Shown piece by piece: positions 1 to 11,029 of a stretch of DNA of 64,000 bases. The DNA comes from Ceratodon purpureus (lineage: Eukaryota; Streptophyta; Bryopsida; Pseudoditrichales; Ditrichaceae). The notes under the pieces were generated by a model. The model had not been told where the DNA came from. It saw nothing but the letters and a program-made list of their open reading frames with translations, and made no database searches. The DNA lies in the NCBI GenBank assembly GCA_014871385.1, contig CM026425.1, forward strand, positions 15,952,637 to 16,016,636, written 5' to 3'. Position 1 is the first letter of the stretch, and each line of letters begins with the position of its first letter. A program made the position numbers and the translations under genes.

Positions 1-1347
1 ACGCATCGCAATGTACATTCGATTCGAAGGCATTGCAGCTAATCACAGGAAAACAAGGACTCCTTGTTAACTATAAGGCAGTGGCTCATGAGGACCTGCG
101 TGGAGTAACTGACAGATCACTGAAACTCAACGATGACCCGCAATGACCTACCATACTTTCACCTAGACAGGTAAACTTGGGAAAAAAAAGCCAGGAGAAG
201 CTGTGAGGATGAGTTTGGCGACGACGCTGAAATACACACTTACGAAAAGCGGCATCTAGAAATCACAGAGAGACAACCTCTACAATCGTTCATTCACAAG
301 ACGGACACACACCAGAAGCCAATTCGAAGTGGATGAGGTGCGATGATAAACCCTAATTAAAAACCTGCATTGTCCAACACCGAAAACCCTCCGATGTGCA
401 TCTGCGAAGTCATAGGTAATTAAAAAGCCTGCACCGGGGTTTACCTGCGAAGTCGTGAGCAGATGATGCACAGCAAAGCGACGAAAGCAGAAGCCATGCA
501 CAGCGACGAGCGAAGTGCGAATAATGCAAAATGGGAAGGGAACAAAAGAGAAGGTGGTCCGCGGGAGCATGCCAGGGAGGGTGATCTGCGCAGAACATTC
601 AGGCCCGTTATCCCTCCACTACACAGAGCGGGAAGTGAACGCTGCTCGGTTGCCCGCCTGACGTGGTGCCCTCCACTCTAACACCGCTGCAGCCCCGCCT
701 TCCGGCAGGACCCCAACGATGGACTCCATGTTTGGAGCGGGCAGGCCCTCGACACGCCTCCGCAGGCCCGGTCCTGGCGCCCCACGTCCGCACCTTCCTT
801 CCCCCGCTCGGGTTACAGGCGGTCGCTACCCCGCCCAGACGAAAGCAGGAGGCCGAGAAGAACATTATATATCCACACTCACAGGGCTTGCCAATGCTTA
901 TGGGACTTCTCTGCTCTGTGGTTTATGCTTCTCCTGGCATGGTGGGCTCTTCTGGACCCAACCACATGTATTCTTTGAAGATATTTGGACCAATTTTATG
1001 AAAGGACTTGTTTACAGACTAAGCACACAAAATTGTTTATTGCTTCACCCCTATTGAAATTGAATCTTATAAACATTTTGTGAATCGGTGCATTCTGTCA
1101 CTCAACTTAGTATTGTTTGTAAATTTGATTTCTTTTTGTGTGTTACAGGTATGATCACCAGGTTCTTAGGCCTCTTAAAAATCATACCAAATATTCTTTT
1201 CCAAATGCAATGATTGTATCCTATGGCTAAACAAATTGCCATGTCCATCAAAATAACAAAAAAACTAGTATACTAAATTAGGTGTGTTTGCATTGTTGTG
1301 GTCTGTATTAAAATTACAATTCAATAAAATAAAATAACTTCATATAA
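1..1347 (+). repeat. Left arm of a long near-perfect inverted repeat
   Basis: This arm pairs base for base with the reverse complement of 3965-5311: position i matches 5312-i with no indel that I could find. One mismatch was seen, C at 684 against T in the other arm (position 4628). The match is already running at base 1, so the arm continues outside the window. Its inner end is abrupt, at 1347. Open frames of 62-112 codons occur on both strands of both arms as mirror copies, overlap one another and show no domain, so none is called a gene. Part of the arm is GC-rich (about 600-860), with a TATATAA-like sequence beside it. Confidence 0.95.
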
Positions 1348-2895
1348 TTTTAATTCATATTTCTTTATAAAGAACATCTATATATACTAATACAATAGGG
1401 GGTGTTGTTGGCAATTGAAGTGGCTTGTCATACTTGTATCAAAGTCCTCTGGCTAACGTTTATCATTTATTTCAAACTCTATAATCTTCTAATCCAAGTT
1501 GTCAAATTTATTGAAACTTTTGGTGCATGATCATGTAGAAGTTTAAGGCAGATCCTATCGTTGGAGATGCAAAAACAAATTTATTTTTAGTTGTTTGCTC
1601 TTGCTTCTGAAATGATAGTTTTTGTAGTGTTTTTTGTGAGAAATGGTCACGGCCGATTAGAGGTTAAATTTGAGATATTGATTGTTAGTGGATGGACTGT
1701 CGTGTTAGTTATCAAATTTGAAAGATGGATTACATGTGGGACCCATCTCATTAAGCACATTAACCGCAACTCAATTTGTCTCCTTGACAAATTTCACCAC
1801 GAAACGGTCAAGTAAGACCAACGGAGCTGTATTGTATAAAAGATTAATGCTGAAAATAATAGATTGATTCTGAAATATTGATATTAACTATTGATATTAA
1901 AACATCCATGGACACAGCAACCATGAGTTTGTGCACGTCATCAAGGGTGACTACTGGTTTCAATGGCCATTGTATTCTGCCTCCAATACTTTTTGTTTTT
2001 TTATTGATATTTACCGATATTGTACCGGAATCATAGTATCAACTACCTGATGCTTACAGTGGAGTGAGTTAAATTTACATATCAAAAAAATAATGTTCGA
2101 TTTGGTTGCCTGCAGTAGACGCACAAATGCTGACGTACGTTTACTTTGGTTCCAAATGTTGTTCTTACTTTTTGTTACATTGTTTTATTATGTTTGATAT
2201 TTCTTAAACAAGTAGCTAACATGATTGTTGAGGTTGTCGAAGAAAACGTTTATTTTAGTGAAAAATGTTTTACCACAAAAATTGTCAAAGTTTTTTGGCC
2301 AAAAAAAGATGTACTTGATGGATACATATTGAAGAACATCTTGCTTAAAACTATATATATATTCAAAACAATTCTAGGAAAAATTTGAGAATCACCAATC
2401 ATACACTGTAGTAGTTCCAAATTTAGTGAAAGTAAAAATAAATAAAAATTCAAATATCCAAATAATGAATGATGAGAAAATTTACAATCAAAGTTTAAAA
2501 AGTAAAAGAAGTTTAAAATAAAATAAAATAAAATAGATGATTATAATATAGCCATAGAAATTGGAATATAAGTAAAATTATTACATTTATATTTTCAATT
2601 ATCCATTAATGTTACTTCTCATCAGCACAATTATATAAGTTGAATATATATTACTTTTCAAGCAATCTACAACTCATTATATTCATTCAACTCATTATAT
2701 TCCTAGAATCCAATTTTACAAACATACAAATAAATAATTTGGATTTTATTTCACAGTAATTTGAAACAGATATAGCCATTGGAAATTGAATTGTTCAATA
2801 AAAGCAAACATCGATGGGAAAGTTTGTTAGAAAAAGCAATAGGATGAAACCTCACTTATTAATAGCAGGTTTAAACTATGTTGTTCCAGAGGTTA
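1348..2895. other. AT-rich spacer of the inverted repeat, no gene seen
   Basis: This strongly AT-rich stretch has only short open frames (74-80 codons) with no recognisable domain or coding composition. I see no RNA gene, no clear terminal repeats and no long tandem array in it. Confidence 0.6.
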
Positions 2896-3158
2896 GAGCA
2901 TCCCTAGTAAGGCCTGAACCGTAAACCTGTAATCGGAAAGATGTAGAAAGACGTGAATTGCGGTTCAGGCCAAGCCTGTATTCGAGCTTGTAAGTCCGTA
3001 ATTTACAGGTCGAAACCTCATTTTGGAAGGTTTTTGAGGCAAACCTGTAAATCTGTAAACGGTTTTGGAATGTTTTGCTTCGGAAAGGCACTCAGGTTTG
3101 GGAGAACGACGTTCTCATAATTACAGGCTTCGAGGTTTAAAGCTTACTGGGGATGCTC
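2896..3158. mobile_element. 263-bp MITE, PIF/Harbinger type
   Basis: The ends are inverted copies of each other: GAGCATCCCTAGTAAG at the left and the reverse complement of GAGCATCCCCAGTAAG at the right, one mismatch in 16. The element is flanked directly on both sides by TTA (2893-2895 and 3159-3161), the target duplication that PIF/Harbinger elements make. It is too short to encode a transposase and so is non-autonomous. It lies inside the spacer of the large inverted repeat. Confidence 0.75.
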
Positions 3159-3198
3159 TTAAGACACGTGTTGTATCAGTTCTTTTTCATTATATAGA

Positions 3199-3490
3199 TT
3201 GTTGCCAAAATCAAGTCGAGTTGTATGACCATGACTTTGATCCAAGTGCTTTGGAACAGTGTGGGATATGTTTTGAAGAAATGAACACACCAACCGTATT
3301 ACCTTGCGGACATTGGTTTTGTTCTTCCTGCACATTGAAATGGACTAAAACTCAATTTTGTTGTAATGACAAAATAGAATGTCCAATTTGTCGTAAAGAC
3401 ATCAAAGAAGGTTCTCAAATTCATTTCCTAAACTATGATATTTATCTTCATTTTAACTCTTCCAATCCATTAAGAGATCTTGAGATTTAA
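3199..3490 (+). pseudogene. RING-finger (C3HC4) exon, probably a gene fragment
   Basis: The frame carries a recognisable RING-HC finger: CGIC, then LPCGHWFCSSC, then ECPICRK, which supplies the eight zinc-binding Cys/His positions. It then runs about 30 residues to a stop at 3490. RING fingers of this type usually recruit E2 enzymes as ubiquitin ligases. The stretch before 3199 looks like an intron end (pyrimidine-rich, then ATTATATAG), so I place the exon start at 3199. The open frame extends further left only through the neighbouring MITE and has no ATG start there. No other exons of a host protein are visible between the repeat arms. A captured fragment or the last exon of a small gene are both possible. 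Confidence 0.55.
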
Positions 3491-3964
3491 TTATTGCGAG
3501 GAATCAAGATTTTAGAGAAGAATTTGCATTTTTTTGCTTATGACTATATAATGAAAATACAGCTTTCCAATATATTTATGTCCCGAGACAATTTTGGGAA
3601 GATTATGGATTCTTACAAAGAAATGTATATGAGGGATAATATGTATACTTTACTATGGTAGATCAAGATGAAAAGAAATTGAAAAAAAAGTTGTTACTTT
3701 TTATTAACAAAAATTATCATAATCTCTTTAAATTAGTTTACCTACAAAATTAAGCCAGTGACTTGATATTATATTTTCAATTTTAACACAGTACTTATAA
3801 TAAATTCCATTCGATATTTTTTTATATTTTCAATAAAAATTTGGATATTTCAAAAATTAATAAATTCCATATTTCAACCAAACCATCATTGTAGTTGAAT
3901 CAAGGACACAGAGTCTTAGTTCTATAATACATTTTAGCTGACCATGACGTTATTTTATGTCAAC
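3491..3964. other. AT-rich spacer right of the RING exon
   Basis: AT-rich sequence with no open frame or RNA gene that I can support. It ends exactly where the right arm of the inverted repeat starts. Confidence 0.6.
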
Positions 3965-5311
3965 TTATATGAAGTTATTTTATTTTATTGAATTGTAATT
4001 TTAATACAGACCACAACAATGCAAACACACCTAATTTAGTATACTAGTTTTTTTGTTATTTTGATGGACATGGCAATTTGTTTAGCCATAGGATACAATC
4101 ATTGCATTTGGAAAAGAATATTTGGTATGATTTTTAAGAGGCCTAAGAACCTGGTGATCATACCTGTAACACACAAAAAGAAATCAAATTTACAAACAAT
4201 ACTAAGTTGAGTGACAGAATGCACCGATTCACAAAATGTTTATAAGATTCAATTTCAATAGGGGTGAAGCAATAAACAATTTTGTGTGCTTAGTCTGTAA
4301 ACAAGTCCTTTCATAAAATTGGTCCAAATATCTTCAAAGAATACATGTGGTTGGGTCCAGAAGAGCCCACCATGCCAGGAGAAGCATAAACCACAGAGCA
4401 GAGAAGTCCCATAAGCATTGGCAAGCCCTGTGAGTGTGGATATATAATGTTCTTCTCGGCCTCCTGCTTTCGTCTGGGCGGGGTAGCGACCGCCTGTAAC
4501 CCGAGCGGGGGAAGGAAGGTGCGGACGTGGGGCGCCAGGACCGGGCCTGCGGAGGCGTGTCGAGGGCCTGCCCGCTCCAAACATGGAGTCCATCGTTGGG
4601 GTCCTGCCGGAAGGCGGGGCTGCAGCGATGTTAGAGTGGAGGGCACCACGTCAGGCGGGCAACCGAGCAGCGTTCACTTCCCGCTCTGTGTAGTGGAGGG
4701 ATAACGGGCCTGAATGTTCTGCGCAGATCACCCTCCCTGGCATGCTCCCGCGGACCACCTTCTCTTTTGTTCCCTTCCCATTTTGCATTATTCGCACTTC
4801 GCTCGTCGCTGTGCATGGCTTCTGCTTTCGTCGCTTTGCTGTGCATCATCTGCTCACGACTTCGCAGGTAAACCCCGGTGCAGGCTTTTTAATTACCTAT
4901 GACTTCGCAGATGCACATCGGAGGGTTTTCGGTGTTGGACAATGCAGGTTTTTAATTAGGGTTTATCATCGCACCTCATCCACTTCGAATTGGCTTCTGG
5001 TGTGTGTCCGTCTTGTGAATGAACGATTGTAGAGGTTGTCTCTCTGTGATTTCTAGATGCCGCTTTTCGTAAGTGTGTATTTCAGCGTCGTCGCCAAACT
5101 CATCCTCACAGCTTCTCCTGGCTTTTTTTTCCCAAGTTTACCTGTCTAGGTGAAAGTATGGTAGGTCATTGCGGGTCATCGTTGAGTTTCAGTGATCTGT
5201 CAGTTACTCCACGCAGGTCCTCATGAGCCACTGCCTTATAGTTAACAAGGAGTCCTTGTTTTCCTGTGATTAGCTGCAATGCCTTCGAATCGAATGTACA
5301 TTGCGATGCGT
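3965..5311 (-). repeat. Right arm of the long inverted repeat
   Basis: This is the reverse complement of 1-1347 along its whole length, with one visible substitution (4628) and no indels. The arms are separated by 2617 bp. The sequence to the right of 5311 cannot be compared because its partner lies outside the window, so the true outer end is unknown. A transcript crossing both arms would fold into a hairpin of more than 1.3 kb. Confidence 0.95.
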
Positions 5312-6670
5312 TGTGTTTTTTCATACATTGTATTTCGGCGTATTTGCTCTGTTCGATCGTGTGTTAGCACGAGCGTGCGCTCGTATCCTTTCCTGGTATG
5401 CTTACCGATTCTGTTGTTTCTCACCGTGAAATGTTTGGAGACGCAGTGAAAGCGTGGCTGTTGGAACTGTTTAGATTGTTCAATTGTGTATTATACTGTG
5501 GGGCATATCTATGATAGTCACTGCGTATCCATAATGTAGGTTTGAATATGGGAATTATTGGTGATGCAAAGGAATTTGAGTGTGCAGCCATGTGCCTATT
5601 AAGCTTGGTCTTTCGTACTGGTTTTATGTATGGTTCCAAGATAATGTACAGGTGTTTTGCAATAGCTTTCACTCTATGATAGTTTGTCTTGAATAAAACT
5701 GGAAGCAACACATCTTCTGAAGAAATGGGTAGGTGTTTTTTTTTTTTTTGGTTTTTTCTTGTTTCTTTCTTTGCTTTTCAGAGTCATGAGTTGGTGTTTT
5801 AGAATGTCTCAAAAGATGGTGTGTTAATGACATTATATCTCAAATAACATAATTATTATAGGGGTGTATTAAAAAGTTATGGGATTGTGAAGTTGCTATT
5901 GTATGAATTTTCTCTAATGCAGGTATGTTGTAGTTGTTACACCTAACTACAAAAGATGAATGTTTGTTTGAAGGCTATTACAATATTGAAAAGATTAATC
6001 TATATCTGATTTTGTGTATGATTTTTGATATGTGTTTTGAATGTCAAAGATTGTAATAATGCGATAAAGATACAACTCAGTGAATAATAATCATTAAGGT
6101 TACACTATTTTTTTTAATCTGAGAATCTAGCCAATGCTTTTTTAATTCTTTCACTACATCTAATATTTTTGTAAAAGCAAATAATATGGTTGTATCTCAT
6201 CTTTAGAATAGGCGTAGATTTTGCTTCTTGCTGAAGTAGGTAACAAGCTTCTTTTGCGTTGAATAAGCACTTGAGATGTTTCTTTATATTGAATTTTTTT
6301 TTTTCCATACGGAAGATAAGGCACCAACATTTGGTTTCGCTATTCAATTTTCGTCATTATACAGCTTGACTATTTAAATAGAATCTAACACAAAGAATAA
6401 TCAATTATTGAAACCTCCTTTTTGTAAAGAATGTATTTTTAAACGCTACTTTTAATATTATGTTTAAATTTACCAATCTCGTAATTTTTGAAATTGTGAT
6501 ACCTTTCAATTTTTATTGTATTAATTAAAAGATTCTACAAAATTTAAAAGGATTTCAACCTTCTTAAGATGTGTATGATTGCAAAGATTTTTTCTATTAA
6601 AATTAGAGTGATTTAGAAACCAAAAGTATAGGCTGATGTTAATAATGTACTTTTACATTACGAACTTAAT
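5312..6670. other. Intergenic, possible continuation of the repeat, then AT-rich DNA
   Basis: The first few hundred bases resemble the repeat arm in composition and may still belong to it. From about 5700 the sequence is AT-rich with homopolymer T runs. No gene or RNA is recognised. The stretch ends at AAT (6668-6670), the target duplication of the CACTA element. Confidence 0.5.
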
Positions 6671-6699
6671 CACTAGTAGAAAACGCGGTCAAGTACACC
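6671..6699 (+). repeat. Left terminal inverted repeat of the CACTA element
   Basis: 29 bp beginning CACTAG, identical to the reverse complement of 21517-21545. Just inside it the motif TACACCGAA follows, which recurs near the other end. Such subterminal copies are the usual binding sites of the TNP1/TNPA protein. Confidence 0.95.
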
Positions 6700-7508
6700 A
6701 GACAACTACACCGAAATATGAAAATGGTGTTCATCTATTTTGAGTGCTGCAATGTCATTGGTCCAGACGACGTTTTGGTGTAGATTGAAACCGGAACTTG
6801 TCAGGCCCGATACGCGGAGGAAATTGCTTTCAAAACCAATAATACTGGCCAATCCTAGCGTACCGCAAAATTGGGGTTTCAGTGGGTCTGTCAGAGACCC
6901 TCCCGGGATTCGAGCTCACGTCAATTACCTTATGGTGGGGGTAAGAAACAGGCCACAGTATAAGAACATGAACAGTGACAACGGATCATCCATGGCCTTT
7001 TTGGTGAATTCAGAATTACTTACCCGTGAACAGTGATTTTTTAGCGCTGAGATAAACTTGGAGGAATGTACACCAACTCTCGCACACGGTTCTTTGCATG
7101 CCGGGTATGAGGGCAACATGAACTTCAACAACCCTAACGTCGTAGTGCCAGGTGTGAACACAAAGACGCCGGAGAAGTATGGGACATTGCGCATATATTA
7201 GTTAGTGCGATTTACAGAAATTGTTTGCTGTTCACCAGTTGATCAATCCACTAATTTCTTAAGTTCACAATGCCTGCCGCTATGCTACCATTCCGCAAAT
7301 TATACAGAGAGACGTATAAAACGTTTGAGAGTAATTTGCGTTACTGAAAACCGCATGCTGAAAACCAAAAAATAATCCGGACATGTTCAGGCAGCCGTTA
7401 ATGTTAAGTGGATACTTATAAACTGCATAATCCAGAATATGTACAGCATTTCGGTAAGAAGCTACTGCATACCAACTCCCCAGCCTCACATTTGGTCTGA
7501 ACAGGCTA
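6700..7508. other. Left subterminal region of the CACTA element
   Basis: No convincing gene. Short frames on both strands lack domains. It holds TACACCGAA-like and similar short motifs and the 3' side of the minus-strand coiled-coil gene that ends at 7509. Confidence 0.5.
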
Positions 7509-9158
7509 TCACAGATCGGCGAGAACATTTGCTACAGCCTCGAGATTGACAACAGAGTTGTCCATAATTTCAACCTTCTCCGCGTACACTATCTCTGCTG
7601 CTTTCAATTCTGCACACATTTTGGAGATGCGCTCTGTTTGACGCTTCAGCTTGAACTCCCATGACGCAAGTCGAGTATTGGCAACTTCCAGATTCTCGAA
7701 CCAAGATGTAACTAGTATCTCGCAATTTTTGGTGAAATTCTTCATGGCGGTCTTCTGTTCCTTTGATGCAAGCTGAGTTTCGTCGAATCGAGCCGCTGCA
7801 TAGACATCACGGGCTCGTCCGTATTGTTCCGAGACCCGCTCATAGCTGCCGGTCTTCTCTGCCACCTTCCGCTCAAAGAACTTTAGCCTTTCTTTCTCCT
7901 CTGCTAGTTCGCTCCGAAGTGTGTGTACAGGCTGTCCAATATCGTGGCGAGCTTCGATGAATCTTTGACGTTCAGTCTCCACCATGCCAGAGAAGCTTGG
8001 GCGAAGTAGAATTAAACCAATGGCGGCAGCCTCGTCAATGGTGCGGTTTCCTTTCTTGCTGCTTTCTCCTCGTTCTACGGTACGTTTAGGTGGTGATATC
8101 TCGTTCTGTTTCCCCTTCCCATGGTTTCCCTTCAAAGCTGGATCAATTCGTCGTGCAGTGACGGGGCTAGGGGTCGAATTTGCCGGATTTGATGGTGCCT
8201 GTCCTGGAGTGAGAACTCTACGTGCATTCTCAGAGTCCGCCTTCGGTAGAGGCGAGTATCCCTGTTAACGAAATTAAAAAACATATATAAGATGGTTAGC
8301 TCTGTAAACTATGCAAAGTACTGCGATTCAAGAAGCGAATTGTGTCATGGATGTTTCATACTCGTAACAAAATCGTGTTAACACTACATCACAGATTTAA
8401 GAAAAGATTTTATGGGACATGGACATCTAGCGTTTATAAAAACATGTTCTCTACCAGAGCAGGGAAAGCATCATACGAACAGCAGGCACAAGATTAGGGA
8501 TTGTCAATCAACAATCAAAATGAAGAACTAATATCGTTAAATGTGAGGCATCGCTACAAGTCCAAGCATTTGAATGGGCTTCGACCTATCAATATGAAAT
8601 AAATCATACGGCAAAATAATGTACAGACACCGTTGGGAGTTTTCGTACCTCGATGGACACTCGCGGCATAACCACGACGAGGGGCTCGAGCGGTAGCTTC
8701 AGATCTTCGAATTCGGGGAGGACTCTTGGACTGCGGGAACGGGCCTGGTGCGGGTGAGTCGCACGATAAGCAAACTCCGCCCAGTTCACTTCTACACCCA
8801 TCGCTTCCACAAGCAAACCCCGTGCAAAGTAAAATGGCATTACACCGCTTATAGGCCAGGGGAGTTGGAGTACTCTGCGAAACAAGTGTCGAACGTAGAC
8901 CTCGTACTCGGGCAATCCGTAGTCCTCGAAGTAGTATCCACTTGACGCCTTTGGACCAAAGAATTGGGCGAGAGCTTCACGGCTTGGCATGTACTCTCTT
9001 GGAGAAACGCCTGGAGTCAGACCACGGGAATGTAAACGCATGATATCGATGAACCATGCCACCGATGCCTCTTCCGGAATTGGCTCTTCTTTCGGCTGAT
9101 TGGCAATCGCTGTCGGAGGGTTACCACCCCACAATTCGCACAACTCGATCCTCGGCAT
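7509..9158 (-). CDS. CACTA accessory protein with long coiled coil, unknown function
   Basis: Two exons, 9158-8649 and 8261-7509, joined in phase 0 (CGAG/GTACG donor, TTAACAG acceptor), give 420 aa. The ATG at 9158 is the first in the frame. Exon 1 (aa 1-170) is globular-looking, with many aromatic residues and a run of Pro-Trp-Pro-Ile-Ser-Gly type, and matches no family I recognise. Exon 2 opens with a basic, Ser/Pro-rich linker (about aa 171-245) and then forms a Glu/Lys-rich coiled coil to the C-terminus (about aa 255-420). It lies between the transposase gene and the left end of the element, on the transposase strand. An architectural or DNA-bridging role would suit a coiled-coil transposon protein, but that is inference. 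A captured host gene fragment is the alternative. Confidence 0.7.
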
Positions 9159-11029
9159 TCTGAATGTGAGGAACTACTTGAAACAAAACGTGATGAAACA
9201 GGGAGTTCAGAGTACCGGAGGAGTAGAACTACGTCTAGCGATGGCGAGAAGAAATGAGAAGAGTGACGACTGTAAAGGAGGTAAGTGTGTGTGGAATACC
9301 TCTCTGAGCTAGTAGAGGGGAGAGATGGAGATGATGTGGCAGTGAAATTGATCACCATGGTGGACGTCAAGTCGACTTTACGTACTGCGATCTGCATGCA
9401 GGATACGATTTTATTTTCCCTCATGATGATTTCCTCCACCTCAAAATGTCACCTCACGCAGATTAGTGACTTCGAATTAGTTAAATCGTAATTGCAGAAA
9501 GTTAGTGATATATTACAAACTAATTGGGGTGACGACAGAGAATTAGTAGTTGCAAAATTCAGTAAAATTATATCAATGTCACAGAAATGCGAAGCACGGC
9601 TACCTCACCTATGGACAGAGATCGGGCCATGACATATACCATGTTCGACCTCATGCTGAATACTGCCTGATCATGAATGCAAGCTGGAAGAATTCCACTG
9701 TCTTGCCGGCAGAGGGAAATGCCAAAAACGGACCCTGTACAGGTAACAATGGAAAGGGAATAAGCTATACAAGTATATAAGTTATCAGATATGAATAATG
9801 AGTGGGTAGGAGGAAGTATAGAGCAAGGACGTTTTGTGAAATCCAAACGATCGTTCTGTAGTAAAAATTAAAACTTAGAAACAAAGAAGTATACATAAAA
9901 GTTCGAGGAAACCAGTACACATAACATAAGCCAGCGGTGAGACATTTGGCGAAGTATCGAATGCAGGAGAATGTACTGCAAGCATCAGAGGTTAGTTTCG
10001 TATAGATGTGCACTAAAAAAAAATCCTCAAGTGCAACGACTACCTACTGTGCACCAATGTCATTGTTCTGGTGAAATTACTCGTTAGATGTTCATAGTTC
10101 ATTATGACATATTGCACCATTCATGAAGTTACCAATGGCCTATAGAACATGTGACGTTATCGTCTTAAAAGGAACTGTGTATGGCAACTTCAGCGAATAC
10201 ATTGTAAGTATGTGTCAAAATAATAATGAACCAAGCGCTAACCTCAGATGTTATTTGTGATTAAATAGAAGTAATGCTACCGGGCCCATCACTATATAGT
10301 TCACTTAAGAGGGCTGACTCTGTAATTCACACATACTGCAGAAGATTCACCAAAACGAATTCACACCATTTACAAATAATTAGGACAGGATATTGTAAAA
10401 TGCATGGACACAGACACCTCATGGTTGACTACGATGTTGATGCGAACTGAACTCGATTCATTATAAATAATCTGTGTCTAGTTTGAATCGAAAGTTCATG
10501 CTAAACGTGACAGAATACCCATAATGTCAGGAAACTTCATAAGGAGATGGCTGCGAGTAAATACCAACTTCTGAATGGGCCAAACCTTAGACTATTAAAC
10601 TTCTGAAAAAACTAAACATAACTTCGGCTTACAAAACTGCCTGACATCTTTGTGAGTTCACTGTGAGACTTACAGTCTTTTCAGATGCGAACTCATATAA
10701 CTGATCATGGTCTCAATGGTAGGCGTTTCACGGCATTCCATAGAACTTCGGAATGTGCATGTCCAGGGGTGAGGTGCGCTGCCAAAACTGATCCGCCGTT
10801 CTAGGATAACGACAGTACACGCGATTCATGAAATATAATAGTTTGTAAATAATTTGTACGATCGAGAAGATAAAGCGAATAACTCAGAATTATATTGAAC
10901 TTACTAACGTGGCTATCAGTAGGCAATAGAGGATTGTGAATAGGTAAAAGATATATGTAGTTCAATGGGAGGCAATGACATACCGTGACTCGGATACTGC
11001 TACCATATGAACACAGATAGAGGGGGGTT
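9159..11029. other. Interval between the transposase and the accessory gene in the CACTA element
   Basis: 1.9 kb between the transposase stop and the ATG of the accessory gene. Only short frames without domains are present. It should contain the transposase 3' end and the accessory gene promoter, but I cannot point to a specific signal. Confidence 0.5.

Noticed and set aside
280-1057. Open frames of 62-112 codons in the left repeat arm and their mirror copies at 4255-5032
   Set aside because: They overlap on both strands, have no domain, several start with non-ATG codons, and their duplication is fully explained by the inverted repeat.
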